Shown: positions 44,179-52,701 of the stretch, piece by piece
How the letters are laid out: each line of letters opens with the position of its first letter
Position numbering within the stretch: position 1 is the stretch's first letter
Assembly: GCF_018613695.1 (NCBI RefSeq)
Contig: NZ_JAGGPR010000008.1
Span: 62,001-126,000, forward strand
Reading direction: 5' to 3'
From: Arthrobacter sp. ISL-95
GTDB lineage: Bacteria; Actinomycetota; Actinomycetes; Actinomycetales; Micrococcaceae
Length of the DNA stretch: 64,000 nucleotides
Made by a program: the position numbers and the translations under genes
The notes under the pieces: model-generated
What the model saw: the letters and a program-made list of their open reading frames with translations, nothing else
What the model was told of the DNA's origin: nothing
Databases searched by the model: none

Positions 44179-46020
44179 ATGACACATGTGAGACGTCAAC
44201 TGGCCGCGGTCACGGCAGCCTTGGCGCTGACCGCGACGAGCGGCGCGATGGCCAGCCCGGCCTTCGCAGACCCGCGCGAAACAGACAAGACAGCCACGGC
44301 CAGCGGATATGGCGGCGCCGTGAGCACCGTGGATCCCGAAGCTTCCGCAGCCGCTATCGAAGTCCTAAGAAAGGGTGGCAATGCTGCCGACGCCGCCGTC
44401 GCCGCAGCAGCAACCCTGGGAGTCACCGAGCCCTACAGTGCAGGCATCGGTGGCGGTGGCTACTTCGTTTTCTATGACGCGAAGACCAAGCAGGTTGGGA
44501 CCATCGACGGCCGCGAAACCGCGCCCGCGGGCATGCCGACCGACGCCTTCATTAATCCCGCAGACCCCGAGGGAAAGCCCTATAACTTCACGCCGGAACT
44601 CGTGACCAGTGGCGTTTCCGTGGGCGTACCCGGCTCTCCCGCAACATGGGAGCGGGCGCTGGAACGCTGGGGAACTCTGGACCTCGGTGAGGCCCTGAAG
44701 CCGGCTATCAAGGTGGCAAACCGTGGTTTTGTTGTGGACGAGACCTTCCGGCAACAAACGTTGGACAACAAGCTCCGCTTCGACGCGTTCACCTCCACAC
44801 AGGACCTGTTCCTTCCCGGCGGTGACGCGCCCGCCGTCGGAAGTGTTTTCAAGAACCACGACCTCGCGGCGACCTATAGGCAACTCGCCAAAGAAGGCAC
44901 GGACGCCTTCTACGGCGGCCCACTTGCCGAGGAAATCGTCAACACAGTGCAGGCTCCGCCGAAGACCGCCACAACCAAGCTTCCCGTCCCCGTCGGTTTC
45001 ATGACCACCCAGGATCTGGCCAACTATAAGGTGGTGGACCAAGACCCAACCAAGGTTGAGTACCGCGGCTATGAGGTCTACGGCATGGCTCCTTCCAGCA
45101 GTGGCGGCACCACAGTGGGTGAGTCGCTGAACATCCTGGAGAACTACGACCTCAAAGGCATGAAACCAGTGGATGCCCTGCACCATTACATCGAGGCCAG
45201 CTCGCTGGCATTCGCGGATCGTGGTGCATACGTTGGCGATCCTGCTTTCGTAAATGTCCCTACCAAGGCAGTGCTGGATGATGTCTTTGCCAAGGAACGC
45301 TCCTGCGAGATTGATCCACTGGCAGCCGCGCCCAAGCCTGTAGCCCCCGGCAATGTAGAGACGTACGACGGCGCGTGCCCGGCTGCCGCGGCGCCCCTCG
45401 CCAATGAAACGGATACAGAAAACATCTCCACCACCAACATGACGGTCGCCGACAAGTGGGGCAACGTTGTGGAATACACGCTGACAATTGAGCAGACAGG
45501 CGGTTCAGGAATCGTCGTTCCGGGCCGAGGGTTCCTGCTCAACAACGAGCTGACTGACTTCAGCACCGTCTATGACCCCAAGGATCCCAACCGGATCGAA
45601 CCGAACAAGCGGCCGCGGTCCTCAATGTCGCCCACCATCATCCTGAAGGACCAGAAGCCGTTCCTGGCACTGGGCTCCCCTGGCGGTTCAACCATCATCA
45701 CGACGGTGCTGCAGACCATCCTGAACCGCGTGGACTTGGGAATGACAGTCTCCGAGGCCCTTGCTGCGCCACGTACTTCTCCGCGAAACGGTGCCACGGT
45801 CAGCTCCGAGCCTGCGTTCATCGATGCCTACGGTCCTGCCTTGGAGTCGCTTGGACATGATCTGGTTCCGGCTGGTGACGCCTTTACTTCGGCTGCCGAG
45901 ATCGGCGCCGCAACCGCCATTGAGTTCAACAAGGACGGATCGCTGACTGCGGCCGCGGAGCCTGAACGCCGTGGCGGAGGTTCTGCGATGGTAGTGAAAC
46001 CGAGCAAGCCCGGCAGGTAA
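44179..46020 (+). CDS. ggt: gamma-glutamyltransferase (secreted)
   Basis: 613 residues, a signal peptide with the A-x-A cleavage pattern 'SPAFADP', then the Ntn-hydrolase fold. The autocatalytic Thr is in 'ISTTNMTVAD' (about Thr418, first residue of the small subunit), and the oxyanion 'GGSGIVVPGRGFLLNNELTDF' follows. The gamma-glutamyl-binding 'SPGGSTI' is near the C-terminus. It cleaves glutathione and other gamma-glutamyl compounds outside the cell. Stand-alone; the convergent daptide operon ends 24 bases away. Confidence 0.93.
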   Translation: MTHVRRQLAAVTAALALTATSGAMASPAFADPRETDKTATASGYGGAVSTVDPEASAAAIEVLRKGGNAADAAVAAAATLGVTEPYSAGIGGGGYFVFYDAKTKQVGTIDGRETAPAGMPTDAFINPADPEGKPYNFTPELVTSGVSVGVPGSPATWERALERWGTLDLGEALKPAIKVANRGFVVDETFRQQTLDNKLRFDAFTSTQDLFLPGGDAPAVGSVFKNHDLAATYRQLAKEGTDAFYGGPLAEEIVNTVQAPPKTATTKLPVPVGFMTTQDLANYKVVDQDPTKVEYRGYEVYGMAPSSSGGTTVGESLNILENYDLKGMKPVDALHHYIEASSLAFADRGAYVGDPAFVNVPTKAVLDDVFAKERSCEIDPLAAAPKPVAPGNVETYDGACPAAAAPLANETDTENISTTNMTVADKWGNVVEYTLTIEQTGGSGIVVPGRGFLLNNELTDFSTVYDPKDPNRIEPNKRPRSSMSPTIILKDQKPFLALGSPGGSTIITTVLQTILNRVDLGMTVSEALAAPRTSPRNGATVSSEPAFIDAYGPALESLGHDLVPAGDAFTSAAEIGAATAIEFNKDGSLTAAAEPERRGGGSAMVVKPSKPGR

Positions 46021-46043
46021 CGGGTAGCTCAGTAGCGAACTGC

Positions 46044-46229
46044 TCAGGGTCGGCGGTCCTTCTTTACCTCCCGGCTGAACCTCCACAGCGCCACCAGGGA
46101 TGCAGCCGCGATGACGATTCCGGAAAGCGTGGACCACCAAGGTTGATCTGAAGTGGAGACGAAAATGGACACAGCATAGGCGCCGAGAATCAGTGCCAAA
46201 AAGAGCCAAACCAACGGACTGCGGTTCAT
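46044..46229 (-). CDS. small two-helix membrane protein (end of daptide operon)
   Basis: 61 residues, ATG after AAGGAATTC. Two membrane helices ('LVWLFLALILGAYAVSIFV', 'LSGIVIAAASLVALW') and a basic tail 'REVKKDRRP'. It is the last gene of the leftward cluster, 31 bases after the second permease. By position it could be an immunity or transporter accessory protein. No family recognised. Confidence 0.65.
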   Translation of the reverse strand: MNRSPLVWLFLALILGAYAVSIFVSTSDQPWWSTLSGIVIAAASLVALWRFSREVKKDRRP

Positions 46230-46260
46230 TGCGAATTCCTTAATTGAAGTAGATGAAATG

Positions 46261-46962
46261 TCAGGCCAGATCCCGATTCAGGAACACCCCGTAAGCAACC
46301 GCTATAACTACTACAAGCCAGATTGCGGCTCCTACAAAAGAACCGGATGCTGGTATGTGGACAGCTATTTGATCAGCCCAGTCAGCGGCCAAGACAGGGA
46401 AGAGGAACTTTTCGGCCTGGCCCAACCTACTGGCCAGGAGCCCCGGAAGTACCAAGCTCAGAGGCACAACGAAGAGGCTCACCATGTGGCCGCGTATGAG
46501 GGATCCGATAGCAAAGCCCCACAGCGACCCCATGGCCGCCGTACAGGCGAAGGCCAGGACTGTTTGAAGTGTGACTCCCCAGGCACCGGTCACGAGTTCT
46601 CCGGACACACCGAACAGGACGCCTACGGTCGCTCCAACCAGGAGGGCCGTGGACGTAGTAGTGGCTACCCGGGCAGCGAACGCCGGTCCCCGTTGGAACA
46701 GCAGCACCCGGCGTGTGAAGCACCCCGCCCGATAGTCCGATGTGAAGGAGAAGGATCCCGCCACCGCAGCTGCCGTAAGCATGAGTGACATCCCTGCTTG
46801 CAGGAGAACGCGGTCAATCCCAGACGGCATTTGGGGTTCAAGCATGGCCATGCCAATGAGTATGCCCACGAGTCCCAGCACCAGCAGGGCGCAGATGGCT
46901 GACACCAGCCACAACCAAGGCCGCCTCATATCAGAGAGGAAAGCGGGCACCATATGAACCAT
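46261..46962 (-). CDS. ABC permease, daptide cluster (2 of 2)
   Basis: 233 residues; ATG 46962 directly follows the previous stop, and AGGAG sits six bases upstream. Six predicted membrane helices. It shares the loop motif 'AMGSLWGFAIGSLIR' with the first permease ('IMGSLWGCSLGWIIR'), so the two are paralogues of an ABC-2 type exporter. They pair with the ATPase at 47709-48419 to export, or give resistance to, the peptide products. Confidence 0.85.
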   Translation of the reverse strand: MVHMVPAFLSDMRRPWLWLVSAICALLVLGLVGILIGMAMLEPQMPSGIDRVLLQAGMSLMLTAAAVAGSFSFTSDYRAGCFTRRVLLFQRGPAFAARVATTTSTALLVGATVGVLFGVSGELVTGAWGVTLQTVLAFACTAAMGSLWGFAIGSLIRGHMVSLFVVPLSLVLPGLLASRLGQAEKFLFPVLAADWADQIAVHIPASGSFVGAAIWLVVVIAVAYGVFLNRDLA

Positions 46963-47712
46963 CTAGGACTCCTTTCCTCTGAGAAGCCGCACTGAACAGA
47001 AAGCTGCCGCGAGGACCCAGCCAAGCGATACAAGAAAGGCTGGCAACGAGTCCAGAAGACCATCAAATGGCAGGGACGCAATTCCCGCCAAAGCCCCAGA
47101 AGGAAGCCAGCGCGCTATTTCAGGTGCGCTTCCCAGGAGCGGCACTTCGAGGGCCAGCGGAATCAGTAAGGTGAGTATGGTGGTGGCGTAGTAATGCCGG
47201 ATGATCCAACCCAGCGAACAACCCCACAAGGAACCCATGATGGTGGCAAGCACTACGCCAGACATCTGGTTCCATGACTCGGCGGCCAACAGTTTGTCCA
47301 GGACATCAAGGGGCAGCGAAAACGTCATGCTCACGCCCCACAGCACTATTCCGGTAATGGCCGTGGAAAGACCAACGATCGCTGCGGCCAGGTACTTGGA
47401 TATCAGCACCTGCTTCAGCCCTGACATCACCACACTGCGCCGCAGGGTTCCGTAATAGGACTCCCGGGTGACCAAATAGCTTCCTGCAAACGTAGCCACG
47501 GGCGCAATGCTCGCTGAAAGGGCCCAAAATGCCTGGACGTTTTCCGCCGCCGATAAGCCTTCCGAATTACTTGGCCAACCCAGAAAATTAGCAACAAACC
47601 AAGGGATCAGTGCGGTGAATGCCAGGATGCCGAGAACTGAATAACCACTGACATACCGGAGGAGCTCTGAGCGTAGCCCACCCGCCATGATACTGACTGC
47701 GGCGCCATTCAT
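46963..47712 (-). CDS. ABC permease, daptide cluster (1 of 2)
   Basis: 249 residues from ATG 47712, ATGA-coupled to the ATPase gene; the longer frame lies within that gene. Six membrane helices of the ABC-2/antibiotic-export type, with the conserved 'MGSLWG' element shared with the second permease. No peptidase domain, so leader removal must come from elsewhere (the M50 protein). Confidence 0.87.
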   Translation of the reverse strand: MNGAAVSIMAGGLRSELLRYVSGYSVLGILAFTALIPWFVANFLGWPSNSEGLSAAENVQAFWALSASIAPVATFAGSYLVTRESYYGTLRRSVVMSGLKQVLISKYLAAAIVGLSTAITGIVLWGVSMTFSLPLDVLDKLLAAESWNQMSGVVLATIMGSLWGCSLGWIIRHYYATTILTLLIPLALEVPLLGSAPEIARWLPSGALAGIASLPFDGLLDSLPAFLVSLGWVLAAAFCSVRLLRGKES

Positions 47713-48419
47713 CGGGAGCCCTCCAGTATCTTGAAGTACGCGGATTCCAGGCTGCCTCCACCGAGGGCCTTGGCCTCTTTGAGCGTGCCTCGGAACAGAG
47801 TCCGTTGCTTGAGAATCACCACTTCGTCCGCAACCTGTTCCAACTCCATGAGCTGATGGCTTGAGACAAGAGCGCTCCCTCCGGACGCGGCGAATTCCCG
47901 GAGGAACCTCCGCAGCCACTGGATACCCTCAGGGTCCAGGCCATTGGCGGGCTCATCAAGGACCAGCAGTTCCGGGCTGCCCACCAAAGCAGAAGCAATT
48001 CCCAGACGTTGGCGCATGCCCAGCGAGTAGTCCCGTACCTTCTTGTTTCCCTCCGATGCGAGATCCACCAACTCAAGCACGCGCTCTACATTCCCCCTAT
48101 CAGCCCCCGCTGCCAGCTGGCAGATGTGCAGCTGCCGGCGTCCCGTCAGTCCGGGCTCCACATCCATGCCGTCCAGGTTCACGCCAACTTTGGTGGCGGG
48201 TCTGTGCAGTGTCCGGTAGTCACGGCCGAAGACGGTTGCACGCCCGGACGTTGCTTCCAAAAGACCGGTCAGCCCTGCGAGCGCGGTGCTTTTTCCGGCG
48301 CCGTTGGGACCAATCAGTCCCACCACACGTCCGGCCCGAACGTCGAAGGTCAGGTCCTCAACAGCGAACCGCGCGCCCCTCTTCTTACTGAACGCCTCGA
48401 AGCTGGCGTGGATTGTCAT
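47709..48419 (-). CDS. ABC exporter ATPase, daptide cluster
   Basis: 236 residues from ATG 48419, ATGA-coupled to the M50 gene. 'LIGPNGAGKST' (Walker A), 'YSLGMRQRLGIA' (signature), 'LLVLDEPANGLDP' (Walker B), 'LVSSHQL' (H-loop). This is the bacitracin/BcrA-like exporter class that serves natural-product clusters, working with the two permeases downstream. Confidence 0.92.
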   Translation of the reverse strand: MTIHASFEAFSKKRGARFAVEDLTFDVRAGRVVGLIGPNGAGKSTALAGLTGLLEATSGRATVFGRDYRTLHRPATKVGVNLDGMDVEPGLTGRRQLHICQLAAGADRGNVERVLELVDLASEGNKKVRDYSLGMRQRLGIASALVGSPELLVLDEPANGLDPEGIQWLRRFLREFAASGGSALVSSHQLMELEQVADEVVILKQRTLFRGTLKEAKALGGGSLESAYFKILEGSR

Positions 48420-50089
48420 GAGTGCCCTCTCGTGGATTCGGTGGTTTGCCCGGATTGGCCCGGCCATAGCGGCGAGTTCACGGCCGCATCCCATAGCCAC
48501 TCCCCCAAGCTCATCTCCTGTTGGCTTGTCACTTCGGCCCGTCCGGAGGAAGACAAGTTCATCCCTGATTCCAACTCGCTTGGATAGGCAAGTACCGGCA
48601 GGGTGTTGCCGGCCAGGGCGACGGGTGCAAGGGTGTCCAGGGCTGCCATGGAGTTCGACGGCGGCGGGGCACCGATGGTGGCCCGGCCCAGGTTTTCGTG
48701 GATGATCATTCCCTGCGATTGCAGAGTGACACGATCACCGGGTACGAACGCCTTGCCGGAGCCTTGCAGCGGGGCCACCACCAGCAAGTCGCCGTCTGCA
48801 TAGGTATAGCCGGCTACGGTTACGGGCCTTACTGGAACGAGCGCCATAAGCGCCCCGACAGCCAAGACCCCTACGCCGACAACGAGGATCTGCCTCCACG
48901 CCGGGCTTCCATTCCGGGTTGCACCACGGAAAAACCGAAAGACACTCTTGGCGGCCATCACAAGCAACAGGCCAAGAACACCGAACACAACAAGGTGCCC
49001 AGCGTAGCCAAGCTGCAGGAAGATCGGCACGATTCTTTGGTAGCCGATTACCATGAAGGCCATGCCTGATAAGAAGCTCGCTAGACCGAACCAAGGCAGA
49101 ACACCTTTGCTTGGTGAAGCGCGCCGGGACCCCAGAACGCGTGAGCTGACGACGTCTGCCAACGCATCGATCGATTTCTTCCGGAGATGGGGAATGTCTA
49201 CGGCGGACATCAAGGCTACGTAGCCGTCCAATTTGATGAACGGAAAGAGGTTCAGCACCGCCACGGCGTAGCAAATCATCCCGTAGAGAACAGCTGCGTC
49301 CTTCACTGATGACTCCGGAAGAAACACCTGCACCGTCATGGCAATACTCCCCAAGGCAACGTGCACCAATGGACCAGCAAGGGCAACGAGCACCCGCTGC
49401 TTCCCGGAACTCAATCGCCACCCATCGGTGACGTCGCAGAAGAACGCAGGAGACAGGTAGAACAGCATGATGCCGATCCGCCGCGGGGTACCGCCAAAGT
49501 ATGTGAGCGCCATGCCATGGCCCAGTTCGTGCAGCAACGTGGACACGAACATCGCTGCCACAACATATAGGTAGGCCTCCAAGGGAAGCGGCATTGAGAG
49601 GACACGCCACATACTCGGCCCCGCCAATAACGCACCGATCAGTCCACTGAGCAGAAGCAACAAGGCCGCGATGGCCCCACGGGGTCTCATCATGGTTGCG
49701 ACTATGGGGCGGAACGTCTCCAACAGCCGTGCCGGATTGAACAGAGTGAACTGCACGGTGAAGGGCGGCCTGAACTGGACCCGTCGAGCCTCAGTTGGCC
49801 TGGCGCCGGGGTCGAAAATTCCCGTATGTGCCAGCTGGCGCACAATCCCTTCAACGTCCGCAGGCGTCCAGACTGGTCCCATCAGCTGGGCGACCTGGGC
49901 CGGGTGCATGTTGCCGTCCACTGCTTTCAAGACACCGGCGACGTCGGACGAGACCCGCGCTTTCGGCACACCGTTGATGGCCACTATCCACGGCCCGCCT
50001 TCCTGCAGCGGCACGTCGATGGAAGCAGACGGCGCAAGCTGAACCGGCCACTCGAGCTCGCTTTGGGCTGTCCTTCCCAACCTGCTCAT
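48416..50089 (-). CDS. M50 intramembrane metalloprotease with PqqD-like head, daptide cluster
   Basis: 557 residues from ATG 50089, ATGA-coupled to the YcaO gene. Residues 40-95 look like a PqqD/RRE-type winged helix ('SSDVAGVLKAVDGNMHPAQV'). Several membrane helices follow, with the zinc site 'LLHELGHGMA' (HELGH 187-191) and the third ligand in 'NLFPFIKLDGY' (LDG 287-289). A C-terminal outside domain ends the protein. It probably removes the leader of the modified peptides in the membrane, guided by the PqqD-like head. Confidence 0.88.
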   Translation of the reverse strand: MSRLGRTAQSELEWPVQLAPSASIDVPLQEGGPWIVAINGVPKARVSSDVAGVLKAVDGNMHPAQVAQLMGPVWTPADVEGIVRQLAHTGIFDPGARPTEARRVQFRPPFTVQFTLFNPARLLETFRPIVATMMRPRGAIAALLLLLSGLIGALLAGPSMWRVLSMPLPLEAYLYVVAAMFVSTLLHELGHGMALTYFGGTPRRIGIMLFYLSPAFFCDVTDGWRLSSGKQRVLVALAGPLVHVALGSIAMTVQVFLPESSVKDAAVLYGMICYAVAVLNLFPFIKLDGYVALMSAVDIPHLRKKSIDALADVVSSRVLGSRRASPSKGVLPWFGLASFLSGMAFMVIGYQRIVPIFLQLGYAGHLVVFGVLGLLLVMAAKSVFRFFRGATRNGSPAWRQILVVGVGVLAVGALMALVPVRPVTVAGYTYADGDLLVVAPLQGSGKAFVPGDRVTLQSQGMIIHENLGRATIGAPPPSNSMAALDTLAPVALAGNTLPVLAYPSELESGMNLSSSGRAEVTSQQEMSLGEWLWDAAVNSPLWPGQSGQTTESTRGHS

Positions 50090-51303
50090 ATCAAGGGATG
50101 CGGAGTCGAAGGGCAGCCCGGAATGACGAACAATTCCTTGGTCTCGTCCATGGTCAAAGGAACGGCCCCCGGGCAGATGGCCTTGCCGGCCACCCAACCT
50201 AGCTCTTGGATCGCCAAGGGAAGCCTGTGAGTGAGGCTGACCCAGTGAGAGCGGATGTTTCGTTCGGCCAAATACTGCGCCAAAGTCCTCACATCATGTA
50301 GTGGGCGGTTTCCCGGAAAACAGGACGCTTTGAAGGATGCAACCCACTGCCGCAACTCAGCGATCGCCGGCGCAGTTGTCCAGAAGTCAGCGCGGGAATC
50401 ATCGTCGGTCACTGGTGTGTCCGCCACCGCGGTAACCGGGCTGGCAGACTGTGCGCGGGTGAGGAAGAGCTCCCGGATTTGCAGGCCTTCCTGAAGCGCT
50501 CCTCTTAAGGCATTGACGGGGTCCGAGGCTGTCTTAAGTCCCACAGCGCCAAATTCAGCGGATCCATTGTCCTCAGTAATGATGCACACTGCGGTTACCA
50601 ACGGACTGTTGCCGCTTGGAATGAAGGCAAGGGTGGACTCCACGCCGACTGCCCGGGCAGCAACAAGGAGCAGGCTCAGTCCTCTGGCCTCCGGTGCCTG
50701 ACGCACAGCTACGGGCATGCTTTCAGGGTCGAACCTTTCCAGGGAAATCCTGTGGCGCCATGCGCTGAGAAAGGCATCCCGTTCCATGACCTCTGCGACA
50801 CCCGCGCCCTGGGCGAAGGCTTCCGACGGTCCGGACGCCGCACCGTTGGGCGAGGGATCAAAATGGTCATCCCAAGAGTTCAACGGTCCACTTCCAGGGG
50901 TGTAGTCCACAACAGGGGCTGGCACCAGCGTGGGCTCTCCAGTCAGCAGATCAGTGGCACGATACCAAGGGAGGTCACAGGCGAGGGCGGACGCGTGACC
51001 TAGGCCGGCGCCGACAAAGTCGATTTTCGTGCCGAGGCTTCCATTCCCGGCAAGCAAATGCTCGGAATCTTCAGGTACGGGAACCAAGGCGAATCGCTCA
51101 ACCGCTTCGCCTGCCCCTCTCGTCAACGACGCCCGCTTCGTGACGTCGAAAGCGCCCACTGCGGAAGCAAGGCGAGCACCCGGTGCGCTATTGGCTAATC
51201 GCCCCACGGTTCGCCACAGGCCCACCTCGTTGGGTACGTAAATGGATGCTTCAGACACCAGTCCCAATGAAGGGTGGAGCGTTCGTACGGCATCTACGCT
51301 CAT
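50086..51303 (-). CDS. YcaO-domain protein, daptide cluster
   Basis: 405 residues from ATG 51303, ATGA-coupled to the methyltransferase gene (the longer frame to 51318 is inside it). ATP-binding YcaO motifs: 'TRGAGEAVERFAL' (about 61-73), 'GVAEVMERDAFLSAW' (about 168-182) and 'QEGLQIRE' (271-278). The C-terminus is Pro-rich ('PGCPSTPHPLI'), near the PxPxP tail of azoline-forming YcaOs. No ThiF-like or TfuA partner is present. YcaO enzymes ATP-activate peptide amides to make azolines, thioamides or amidines. The target here is unclear because the core peptides lack Cys. Confidence 0.88.
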   Translation of the reverse strand: MSVDAVRTLHPSLGLVSEASIYVPNEVGLWRTVGRLANSAPGARLASAVGAFDVTKRASLTRGAGEAVERFALVPVPEDSEHLLAGNGSLGTKIDFVGAGLGHASALACDLPWYRATDLLTGEPTLVPAPVVDYTPGSGPLNSWDDHFDPSPNGAASGPSEAFAQGAGVAEVMERDAFLSAWRHRISLERFDPESMPVAVRQAPEARGLSLLLVAARAVGVESTLAFIPSGNSPLVTAVCIITEDNGSAEFGAVGLKTASDPVNALRGALQEGLQIRELFLTRAQSASPVTAVADTPVTDDDSRADFWTTAPAIAELRQWVASFKASCFPGNRPLHDVRTLAQYLAERNIRSHWVSLTHRLPLAIQELGWVAGKAICPGAVPLTMDETKELFVIPGCPSTPHPLI

Positions 51304-52118
51304 TTGCCGCAAACCCATAGCTCCACGTCGTTCAAACCAGGGCTCGGCGACGCTATCCGCACCGGCCTGCGTTCAAGGATGCTTAGTCCTTCGGCAGCGA
51401 TCTCCTCCTCAAGGAGGGTGTTGCTCAGAAAGGCGACGTCGCTTGCATATGCGGAAGATCGGTATGTCCCGTCTACGCCGAAGCTGACATCGATCATGGT
51501 TACGTGACGCGCTCCGTTGGCAGGGTCCCGGCCTTCCGCAGTGATCAGAAACGAATCTTCACCAAGTGCCGAAACCGTACAGCGGCCGCTGTCGCTTACC
51601 GGGGCGTGGTGGTTGTCCGCATTCAGGACCGTCAACAGGAACTGTCCGTCCGGCGTCAAGCAATCGCGCACTCTGCGGAACAGCTCCCAGCGGCCGGCCG
51701 GATCGAGGAGCGTGATGGAACTGGCACCGAGAACCACGCAACCGAAACCGCCGTCGGCCTCAAAGCGCGACATGTCCGCCTCCACTAACTCAAGCTGCAC
51801 GCGGCGGGGATTGAAGGCTTTAGTAGCGGCCTTCTCTTTCAGCATTGCCAGCATTTCCGGTGACGAATCGACGGCGGTCAGTGGACGGCCCAGGGTAAGG
51901 AGCGGTCGCGTGATCCGCCCGGATCCTGCCGCAAGTTCCAAGATGGGCCCGGAGGTCTTGCGTACGGCGGCCAGGATCTCAGGGAGCTCGGTGAGGTCCT
52001 TGGCCGTGATCTGGTCATAAAGGCGCGATCCCGAAACACTGTATAAATCCTCAGGCGGATCCATATGTCCAAGGATCCGCAAAATGGCGTCGGCGGTCTT
52101 ATCTGGTGCGGTATTCAT
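51300..52118 (-). CDS. SAM methyltransferase, daptide cluster
   Basis: 272 residues. Class I SAM fold: 'GPILELAAGSGRITRPLL' (61-68 core), 'TAVDSSPEML', 'CVVLGASSITLLD'. It is the daptide-type methyltransferase (MpaM-like in position and kind) that would N,N-dimethylate the amine made at the peptide C-terminus. The first gene after the stem-loop that follows the three precursors. ATGA-coupled to the YcaO gene. Confidence 0.88.
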   Translation of the reverse strand: MNTAPDKTADAILRILGHMDPPEDLYSVSGSRLYDQITAKDLTELPEILAAVRKTSGPILELAAGSGRITRPLLTLGRPLTAVDSSPEMLAMLKEKAATKAFNPRRVQLELVEADMSRFEADGGFGCVVLGASSITLLDPAGRWELFRRVRDCLTPDGQFLLTVLNADNHHAPVSDSGRCTVSALGEDSFLITAEGRDPANGARHVTMIDVSFGVDGTYRSSAYASDVAFLSNTLLEEEIAAEGLSILERRPVRIASPSPGLNDVELWVCGK

Positions 52119-52157
52119 CAGCTCGTGTTCTCCGGTTTGGATGGTGGTCCGGCGTTA

Positions 52158-52194
52158 CACGCGGGTGGCGGCGGAACATGGCACCACCCGCGTG
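52158..52194 (-). terminator. stem-loop between precursor and enzyme genes
   Basis: Perfect 11-base arms CACGCGGGTGG and CCACCCGCGTG around a 15-base loop, placed eight bases after the third precursor gene and before the methyltransferase. Without a U-run it looks like a partial terminator or RNA-stability element that would favour precursor mRNA over downstream enzyme mRNA. Confidence 0.7.
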
Positions 52195-52201
52195 CACTGG
52201 C

Positions 52202-52339
52202 TTAGGTAGCGGCGAGGCCGACGACGACGCCGGCGATGATGATGACGTCACCAACGCGGATGTACCACGGTGTATCGTCCGGGGTGTCGAGGTTCTCCAG
52301 CTCTTCGATGGTCAGCTGCAGGTTCGAGGTTGCGATCAT
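52202..52339 (-). CDS. daptide precursor peptide A3
   Basis: 45 residues, ATG at 52339, GGAGGAG just upstream. Leader 'LQLTIEELENLDTPDD' matches the other two precursors; the core is hydrophobic and Val/Ile/Gly-rich and ends '...VVVGLAAT' with C-terminal Thr. C-terminal Thr is the residue turned into the dimethylated diamine in daptides. Too short for automated gene calling. Confidence 0.88.
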   Translation of the reverse strand: MIATSNLQLTIEELENLDTPDDTPWYIRVGDVIIIAGVVVGLAAT

Positions 52340-52384
52340 TGGCTCCTCCTTTCTTGGGCTCTGGATGCGGGCGGAGCTCAGGTC

Positions 52385-52510
52385 TTAGGTGATGCTGACG
52401 GCTATCAAGCCGATGGCAACTCCCTGTGACACACCTATGAACCAGTTGTTGAAGTCCGGGGTATCCATCGATTCGATTTCCTGGATGGAGATGTTGAGCT
52501 GATTTTGCAT
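52385..52510 (-). CDS. daptide precursor peptide A2
   Basis: 41 residues, ATG at 52510, with GGAGGTGA upstream. Leader 'LNISIQEIESMDTPDF', core 'WFIGVSQGVAIGLIAVSIT' ending in Thr. Same leader consensus as A1 and A3: L-x-[LI]-x-I-[QE]-E-[LI]-E-x-[ML]-D-[VT]-P-D. It has its own strong ribosome site, 50 bases after A1. Confidence 0.9.
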   Translation of the reverse strand: MQNQLNISIQEIESMDTPDFNNWFIGVSQGVAIGLIAVSIT

Positions 52511-52560
52511 TTGTTTTCACCTCCCCTCCGTGCATGTTTTGCCTTTGTTAAGTGGTGCGA

Positions 52561-52701
52561 TCAGGTGATGGCCACCGCGATGCCCACCAATGCCAGTCCT
52601 GCAGTGACACCCTTGATCCGTTCGTCCCAGTCGTCCGGAACGTCCATAGCCTCCAGCTCTTGGATGTTGAGGTCCAAAGCCTTGAGTGCTGTGCTGTTCA
52701 T
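52561..52701 (-). CDS. daptide precursor peptide A1
   Basis: 46 residues, ATG at 52701, overlapping the dehydrogenase stop (ATGA), with AGGAGGTGA upstream. Leader 'LNIQELEAMDVPDDWDE', core 'IKGVTAGLALVGIAVAIT' ending in Thr. There is no Cys in any of the three precursors. The likely core is an amphipathic or membrane-seeking helix, as expected for pore-forming daptides. Confidence 0.92.
   Translation of the reverse strand: MNSTALKALDLNIQELEAMDVPDDWDERIKGVTAGLALVGIAVAIT

Noticed and set aside
44179..46020. Gamma-glutamyltransferase as part of the daptide cluster
   Set aside because: It is convergent with the cluster end, a common stand-alone secreted enzyme, and daptide chemistry does not need it.
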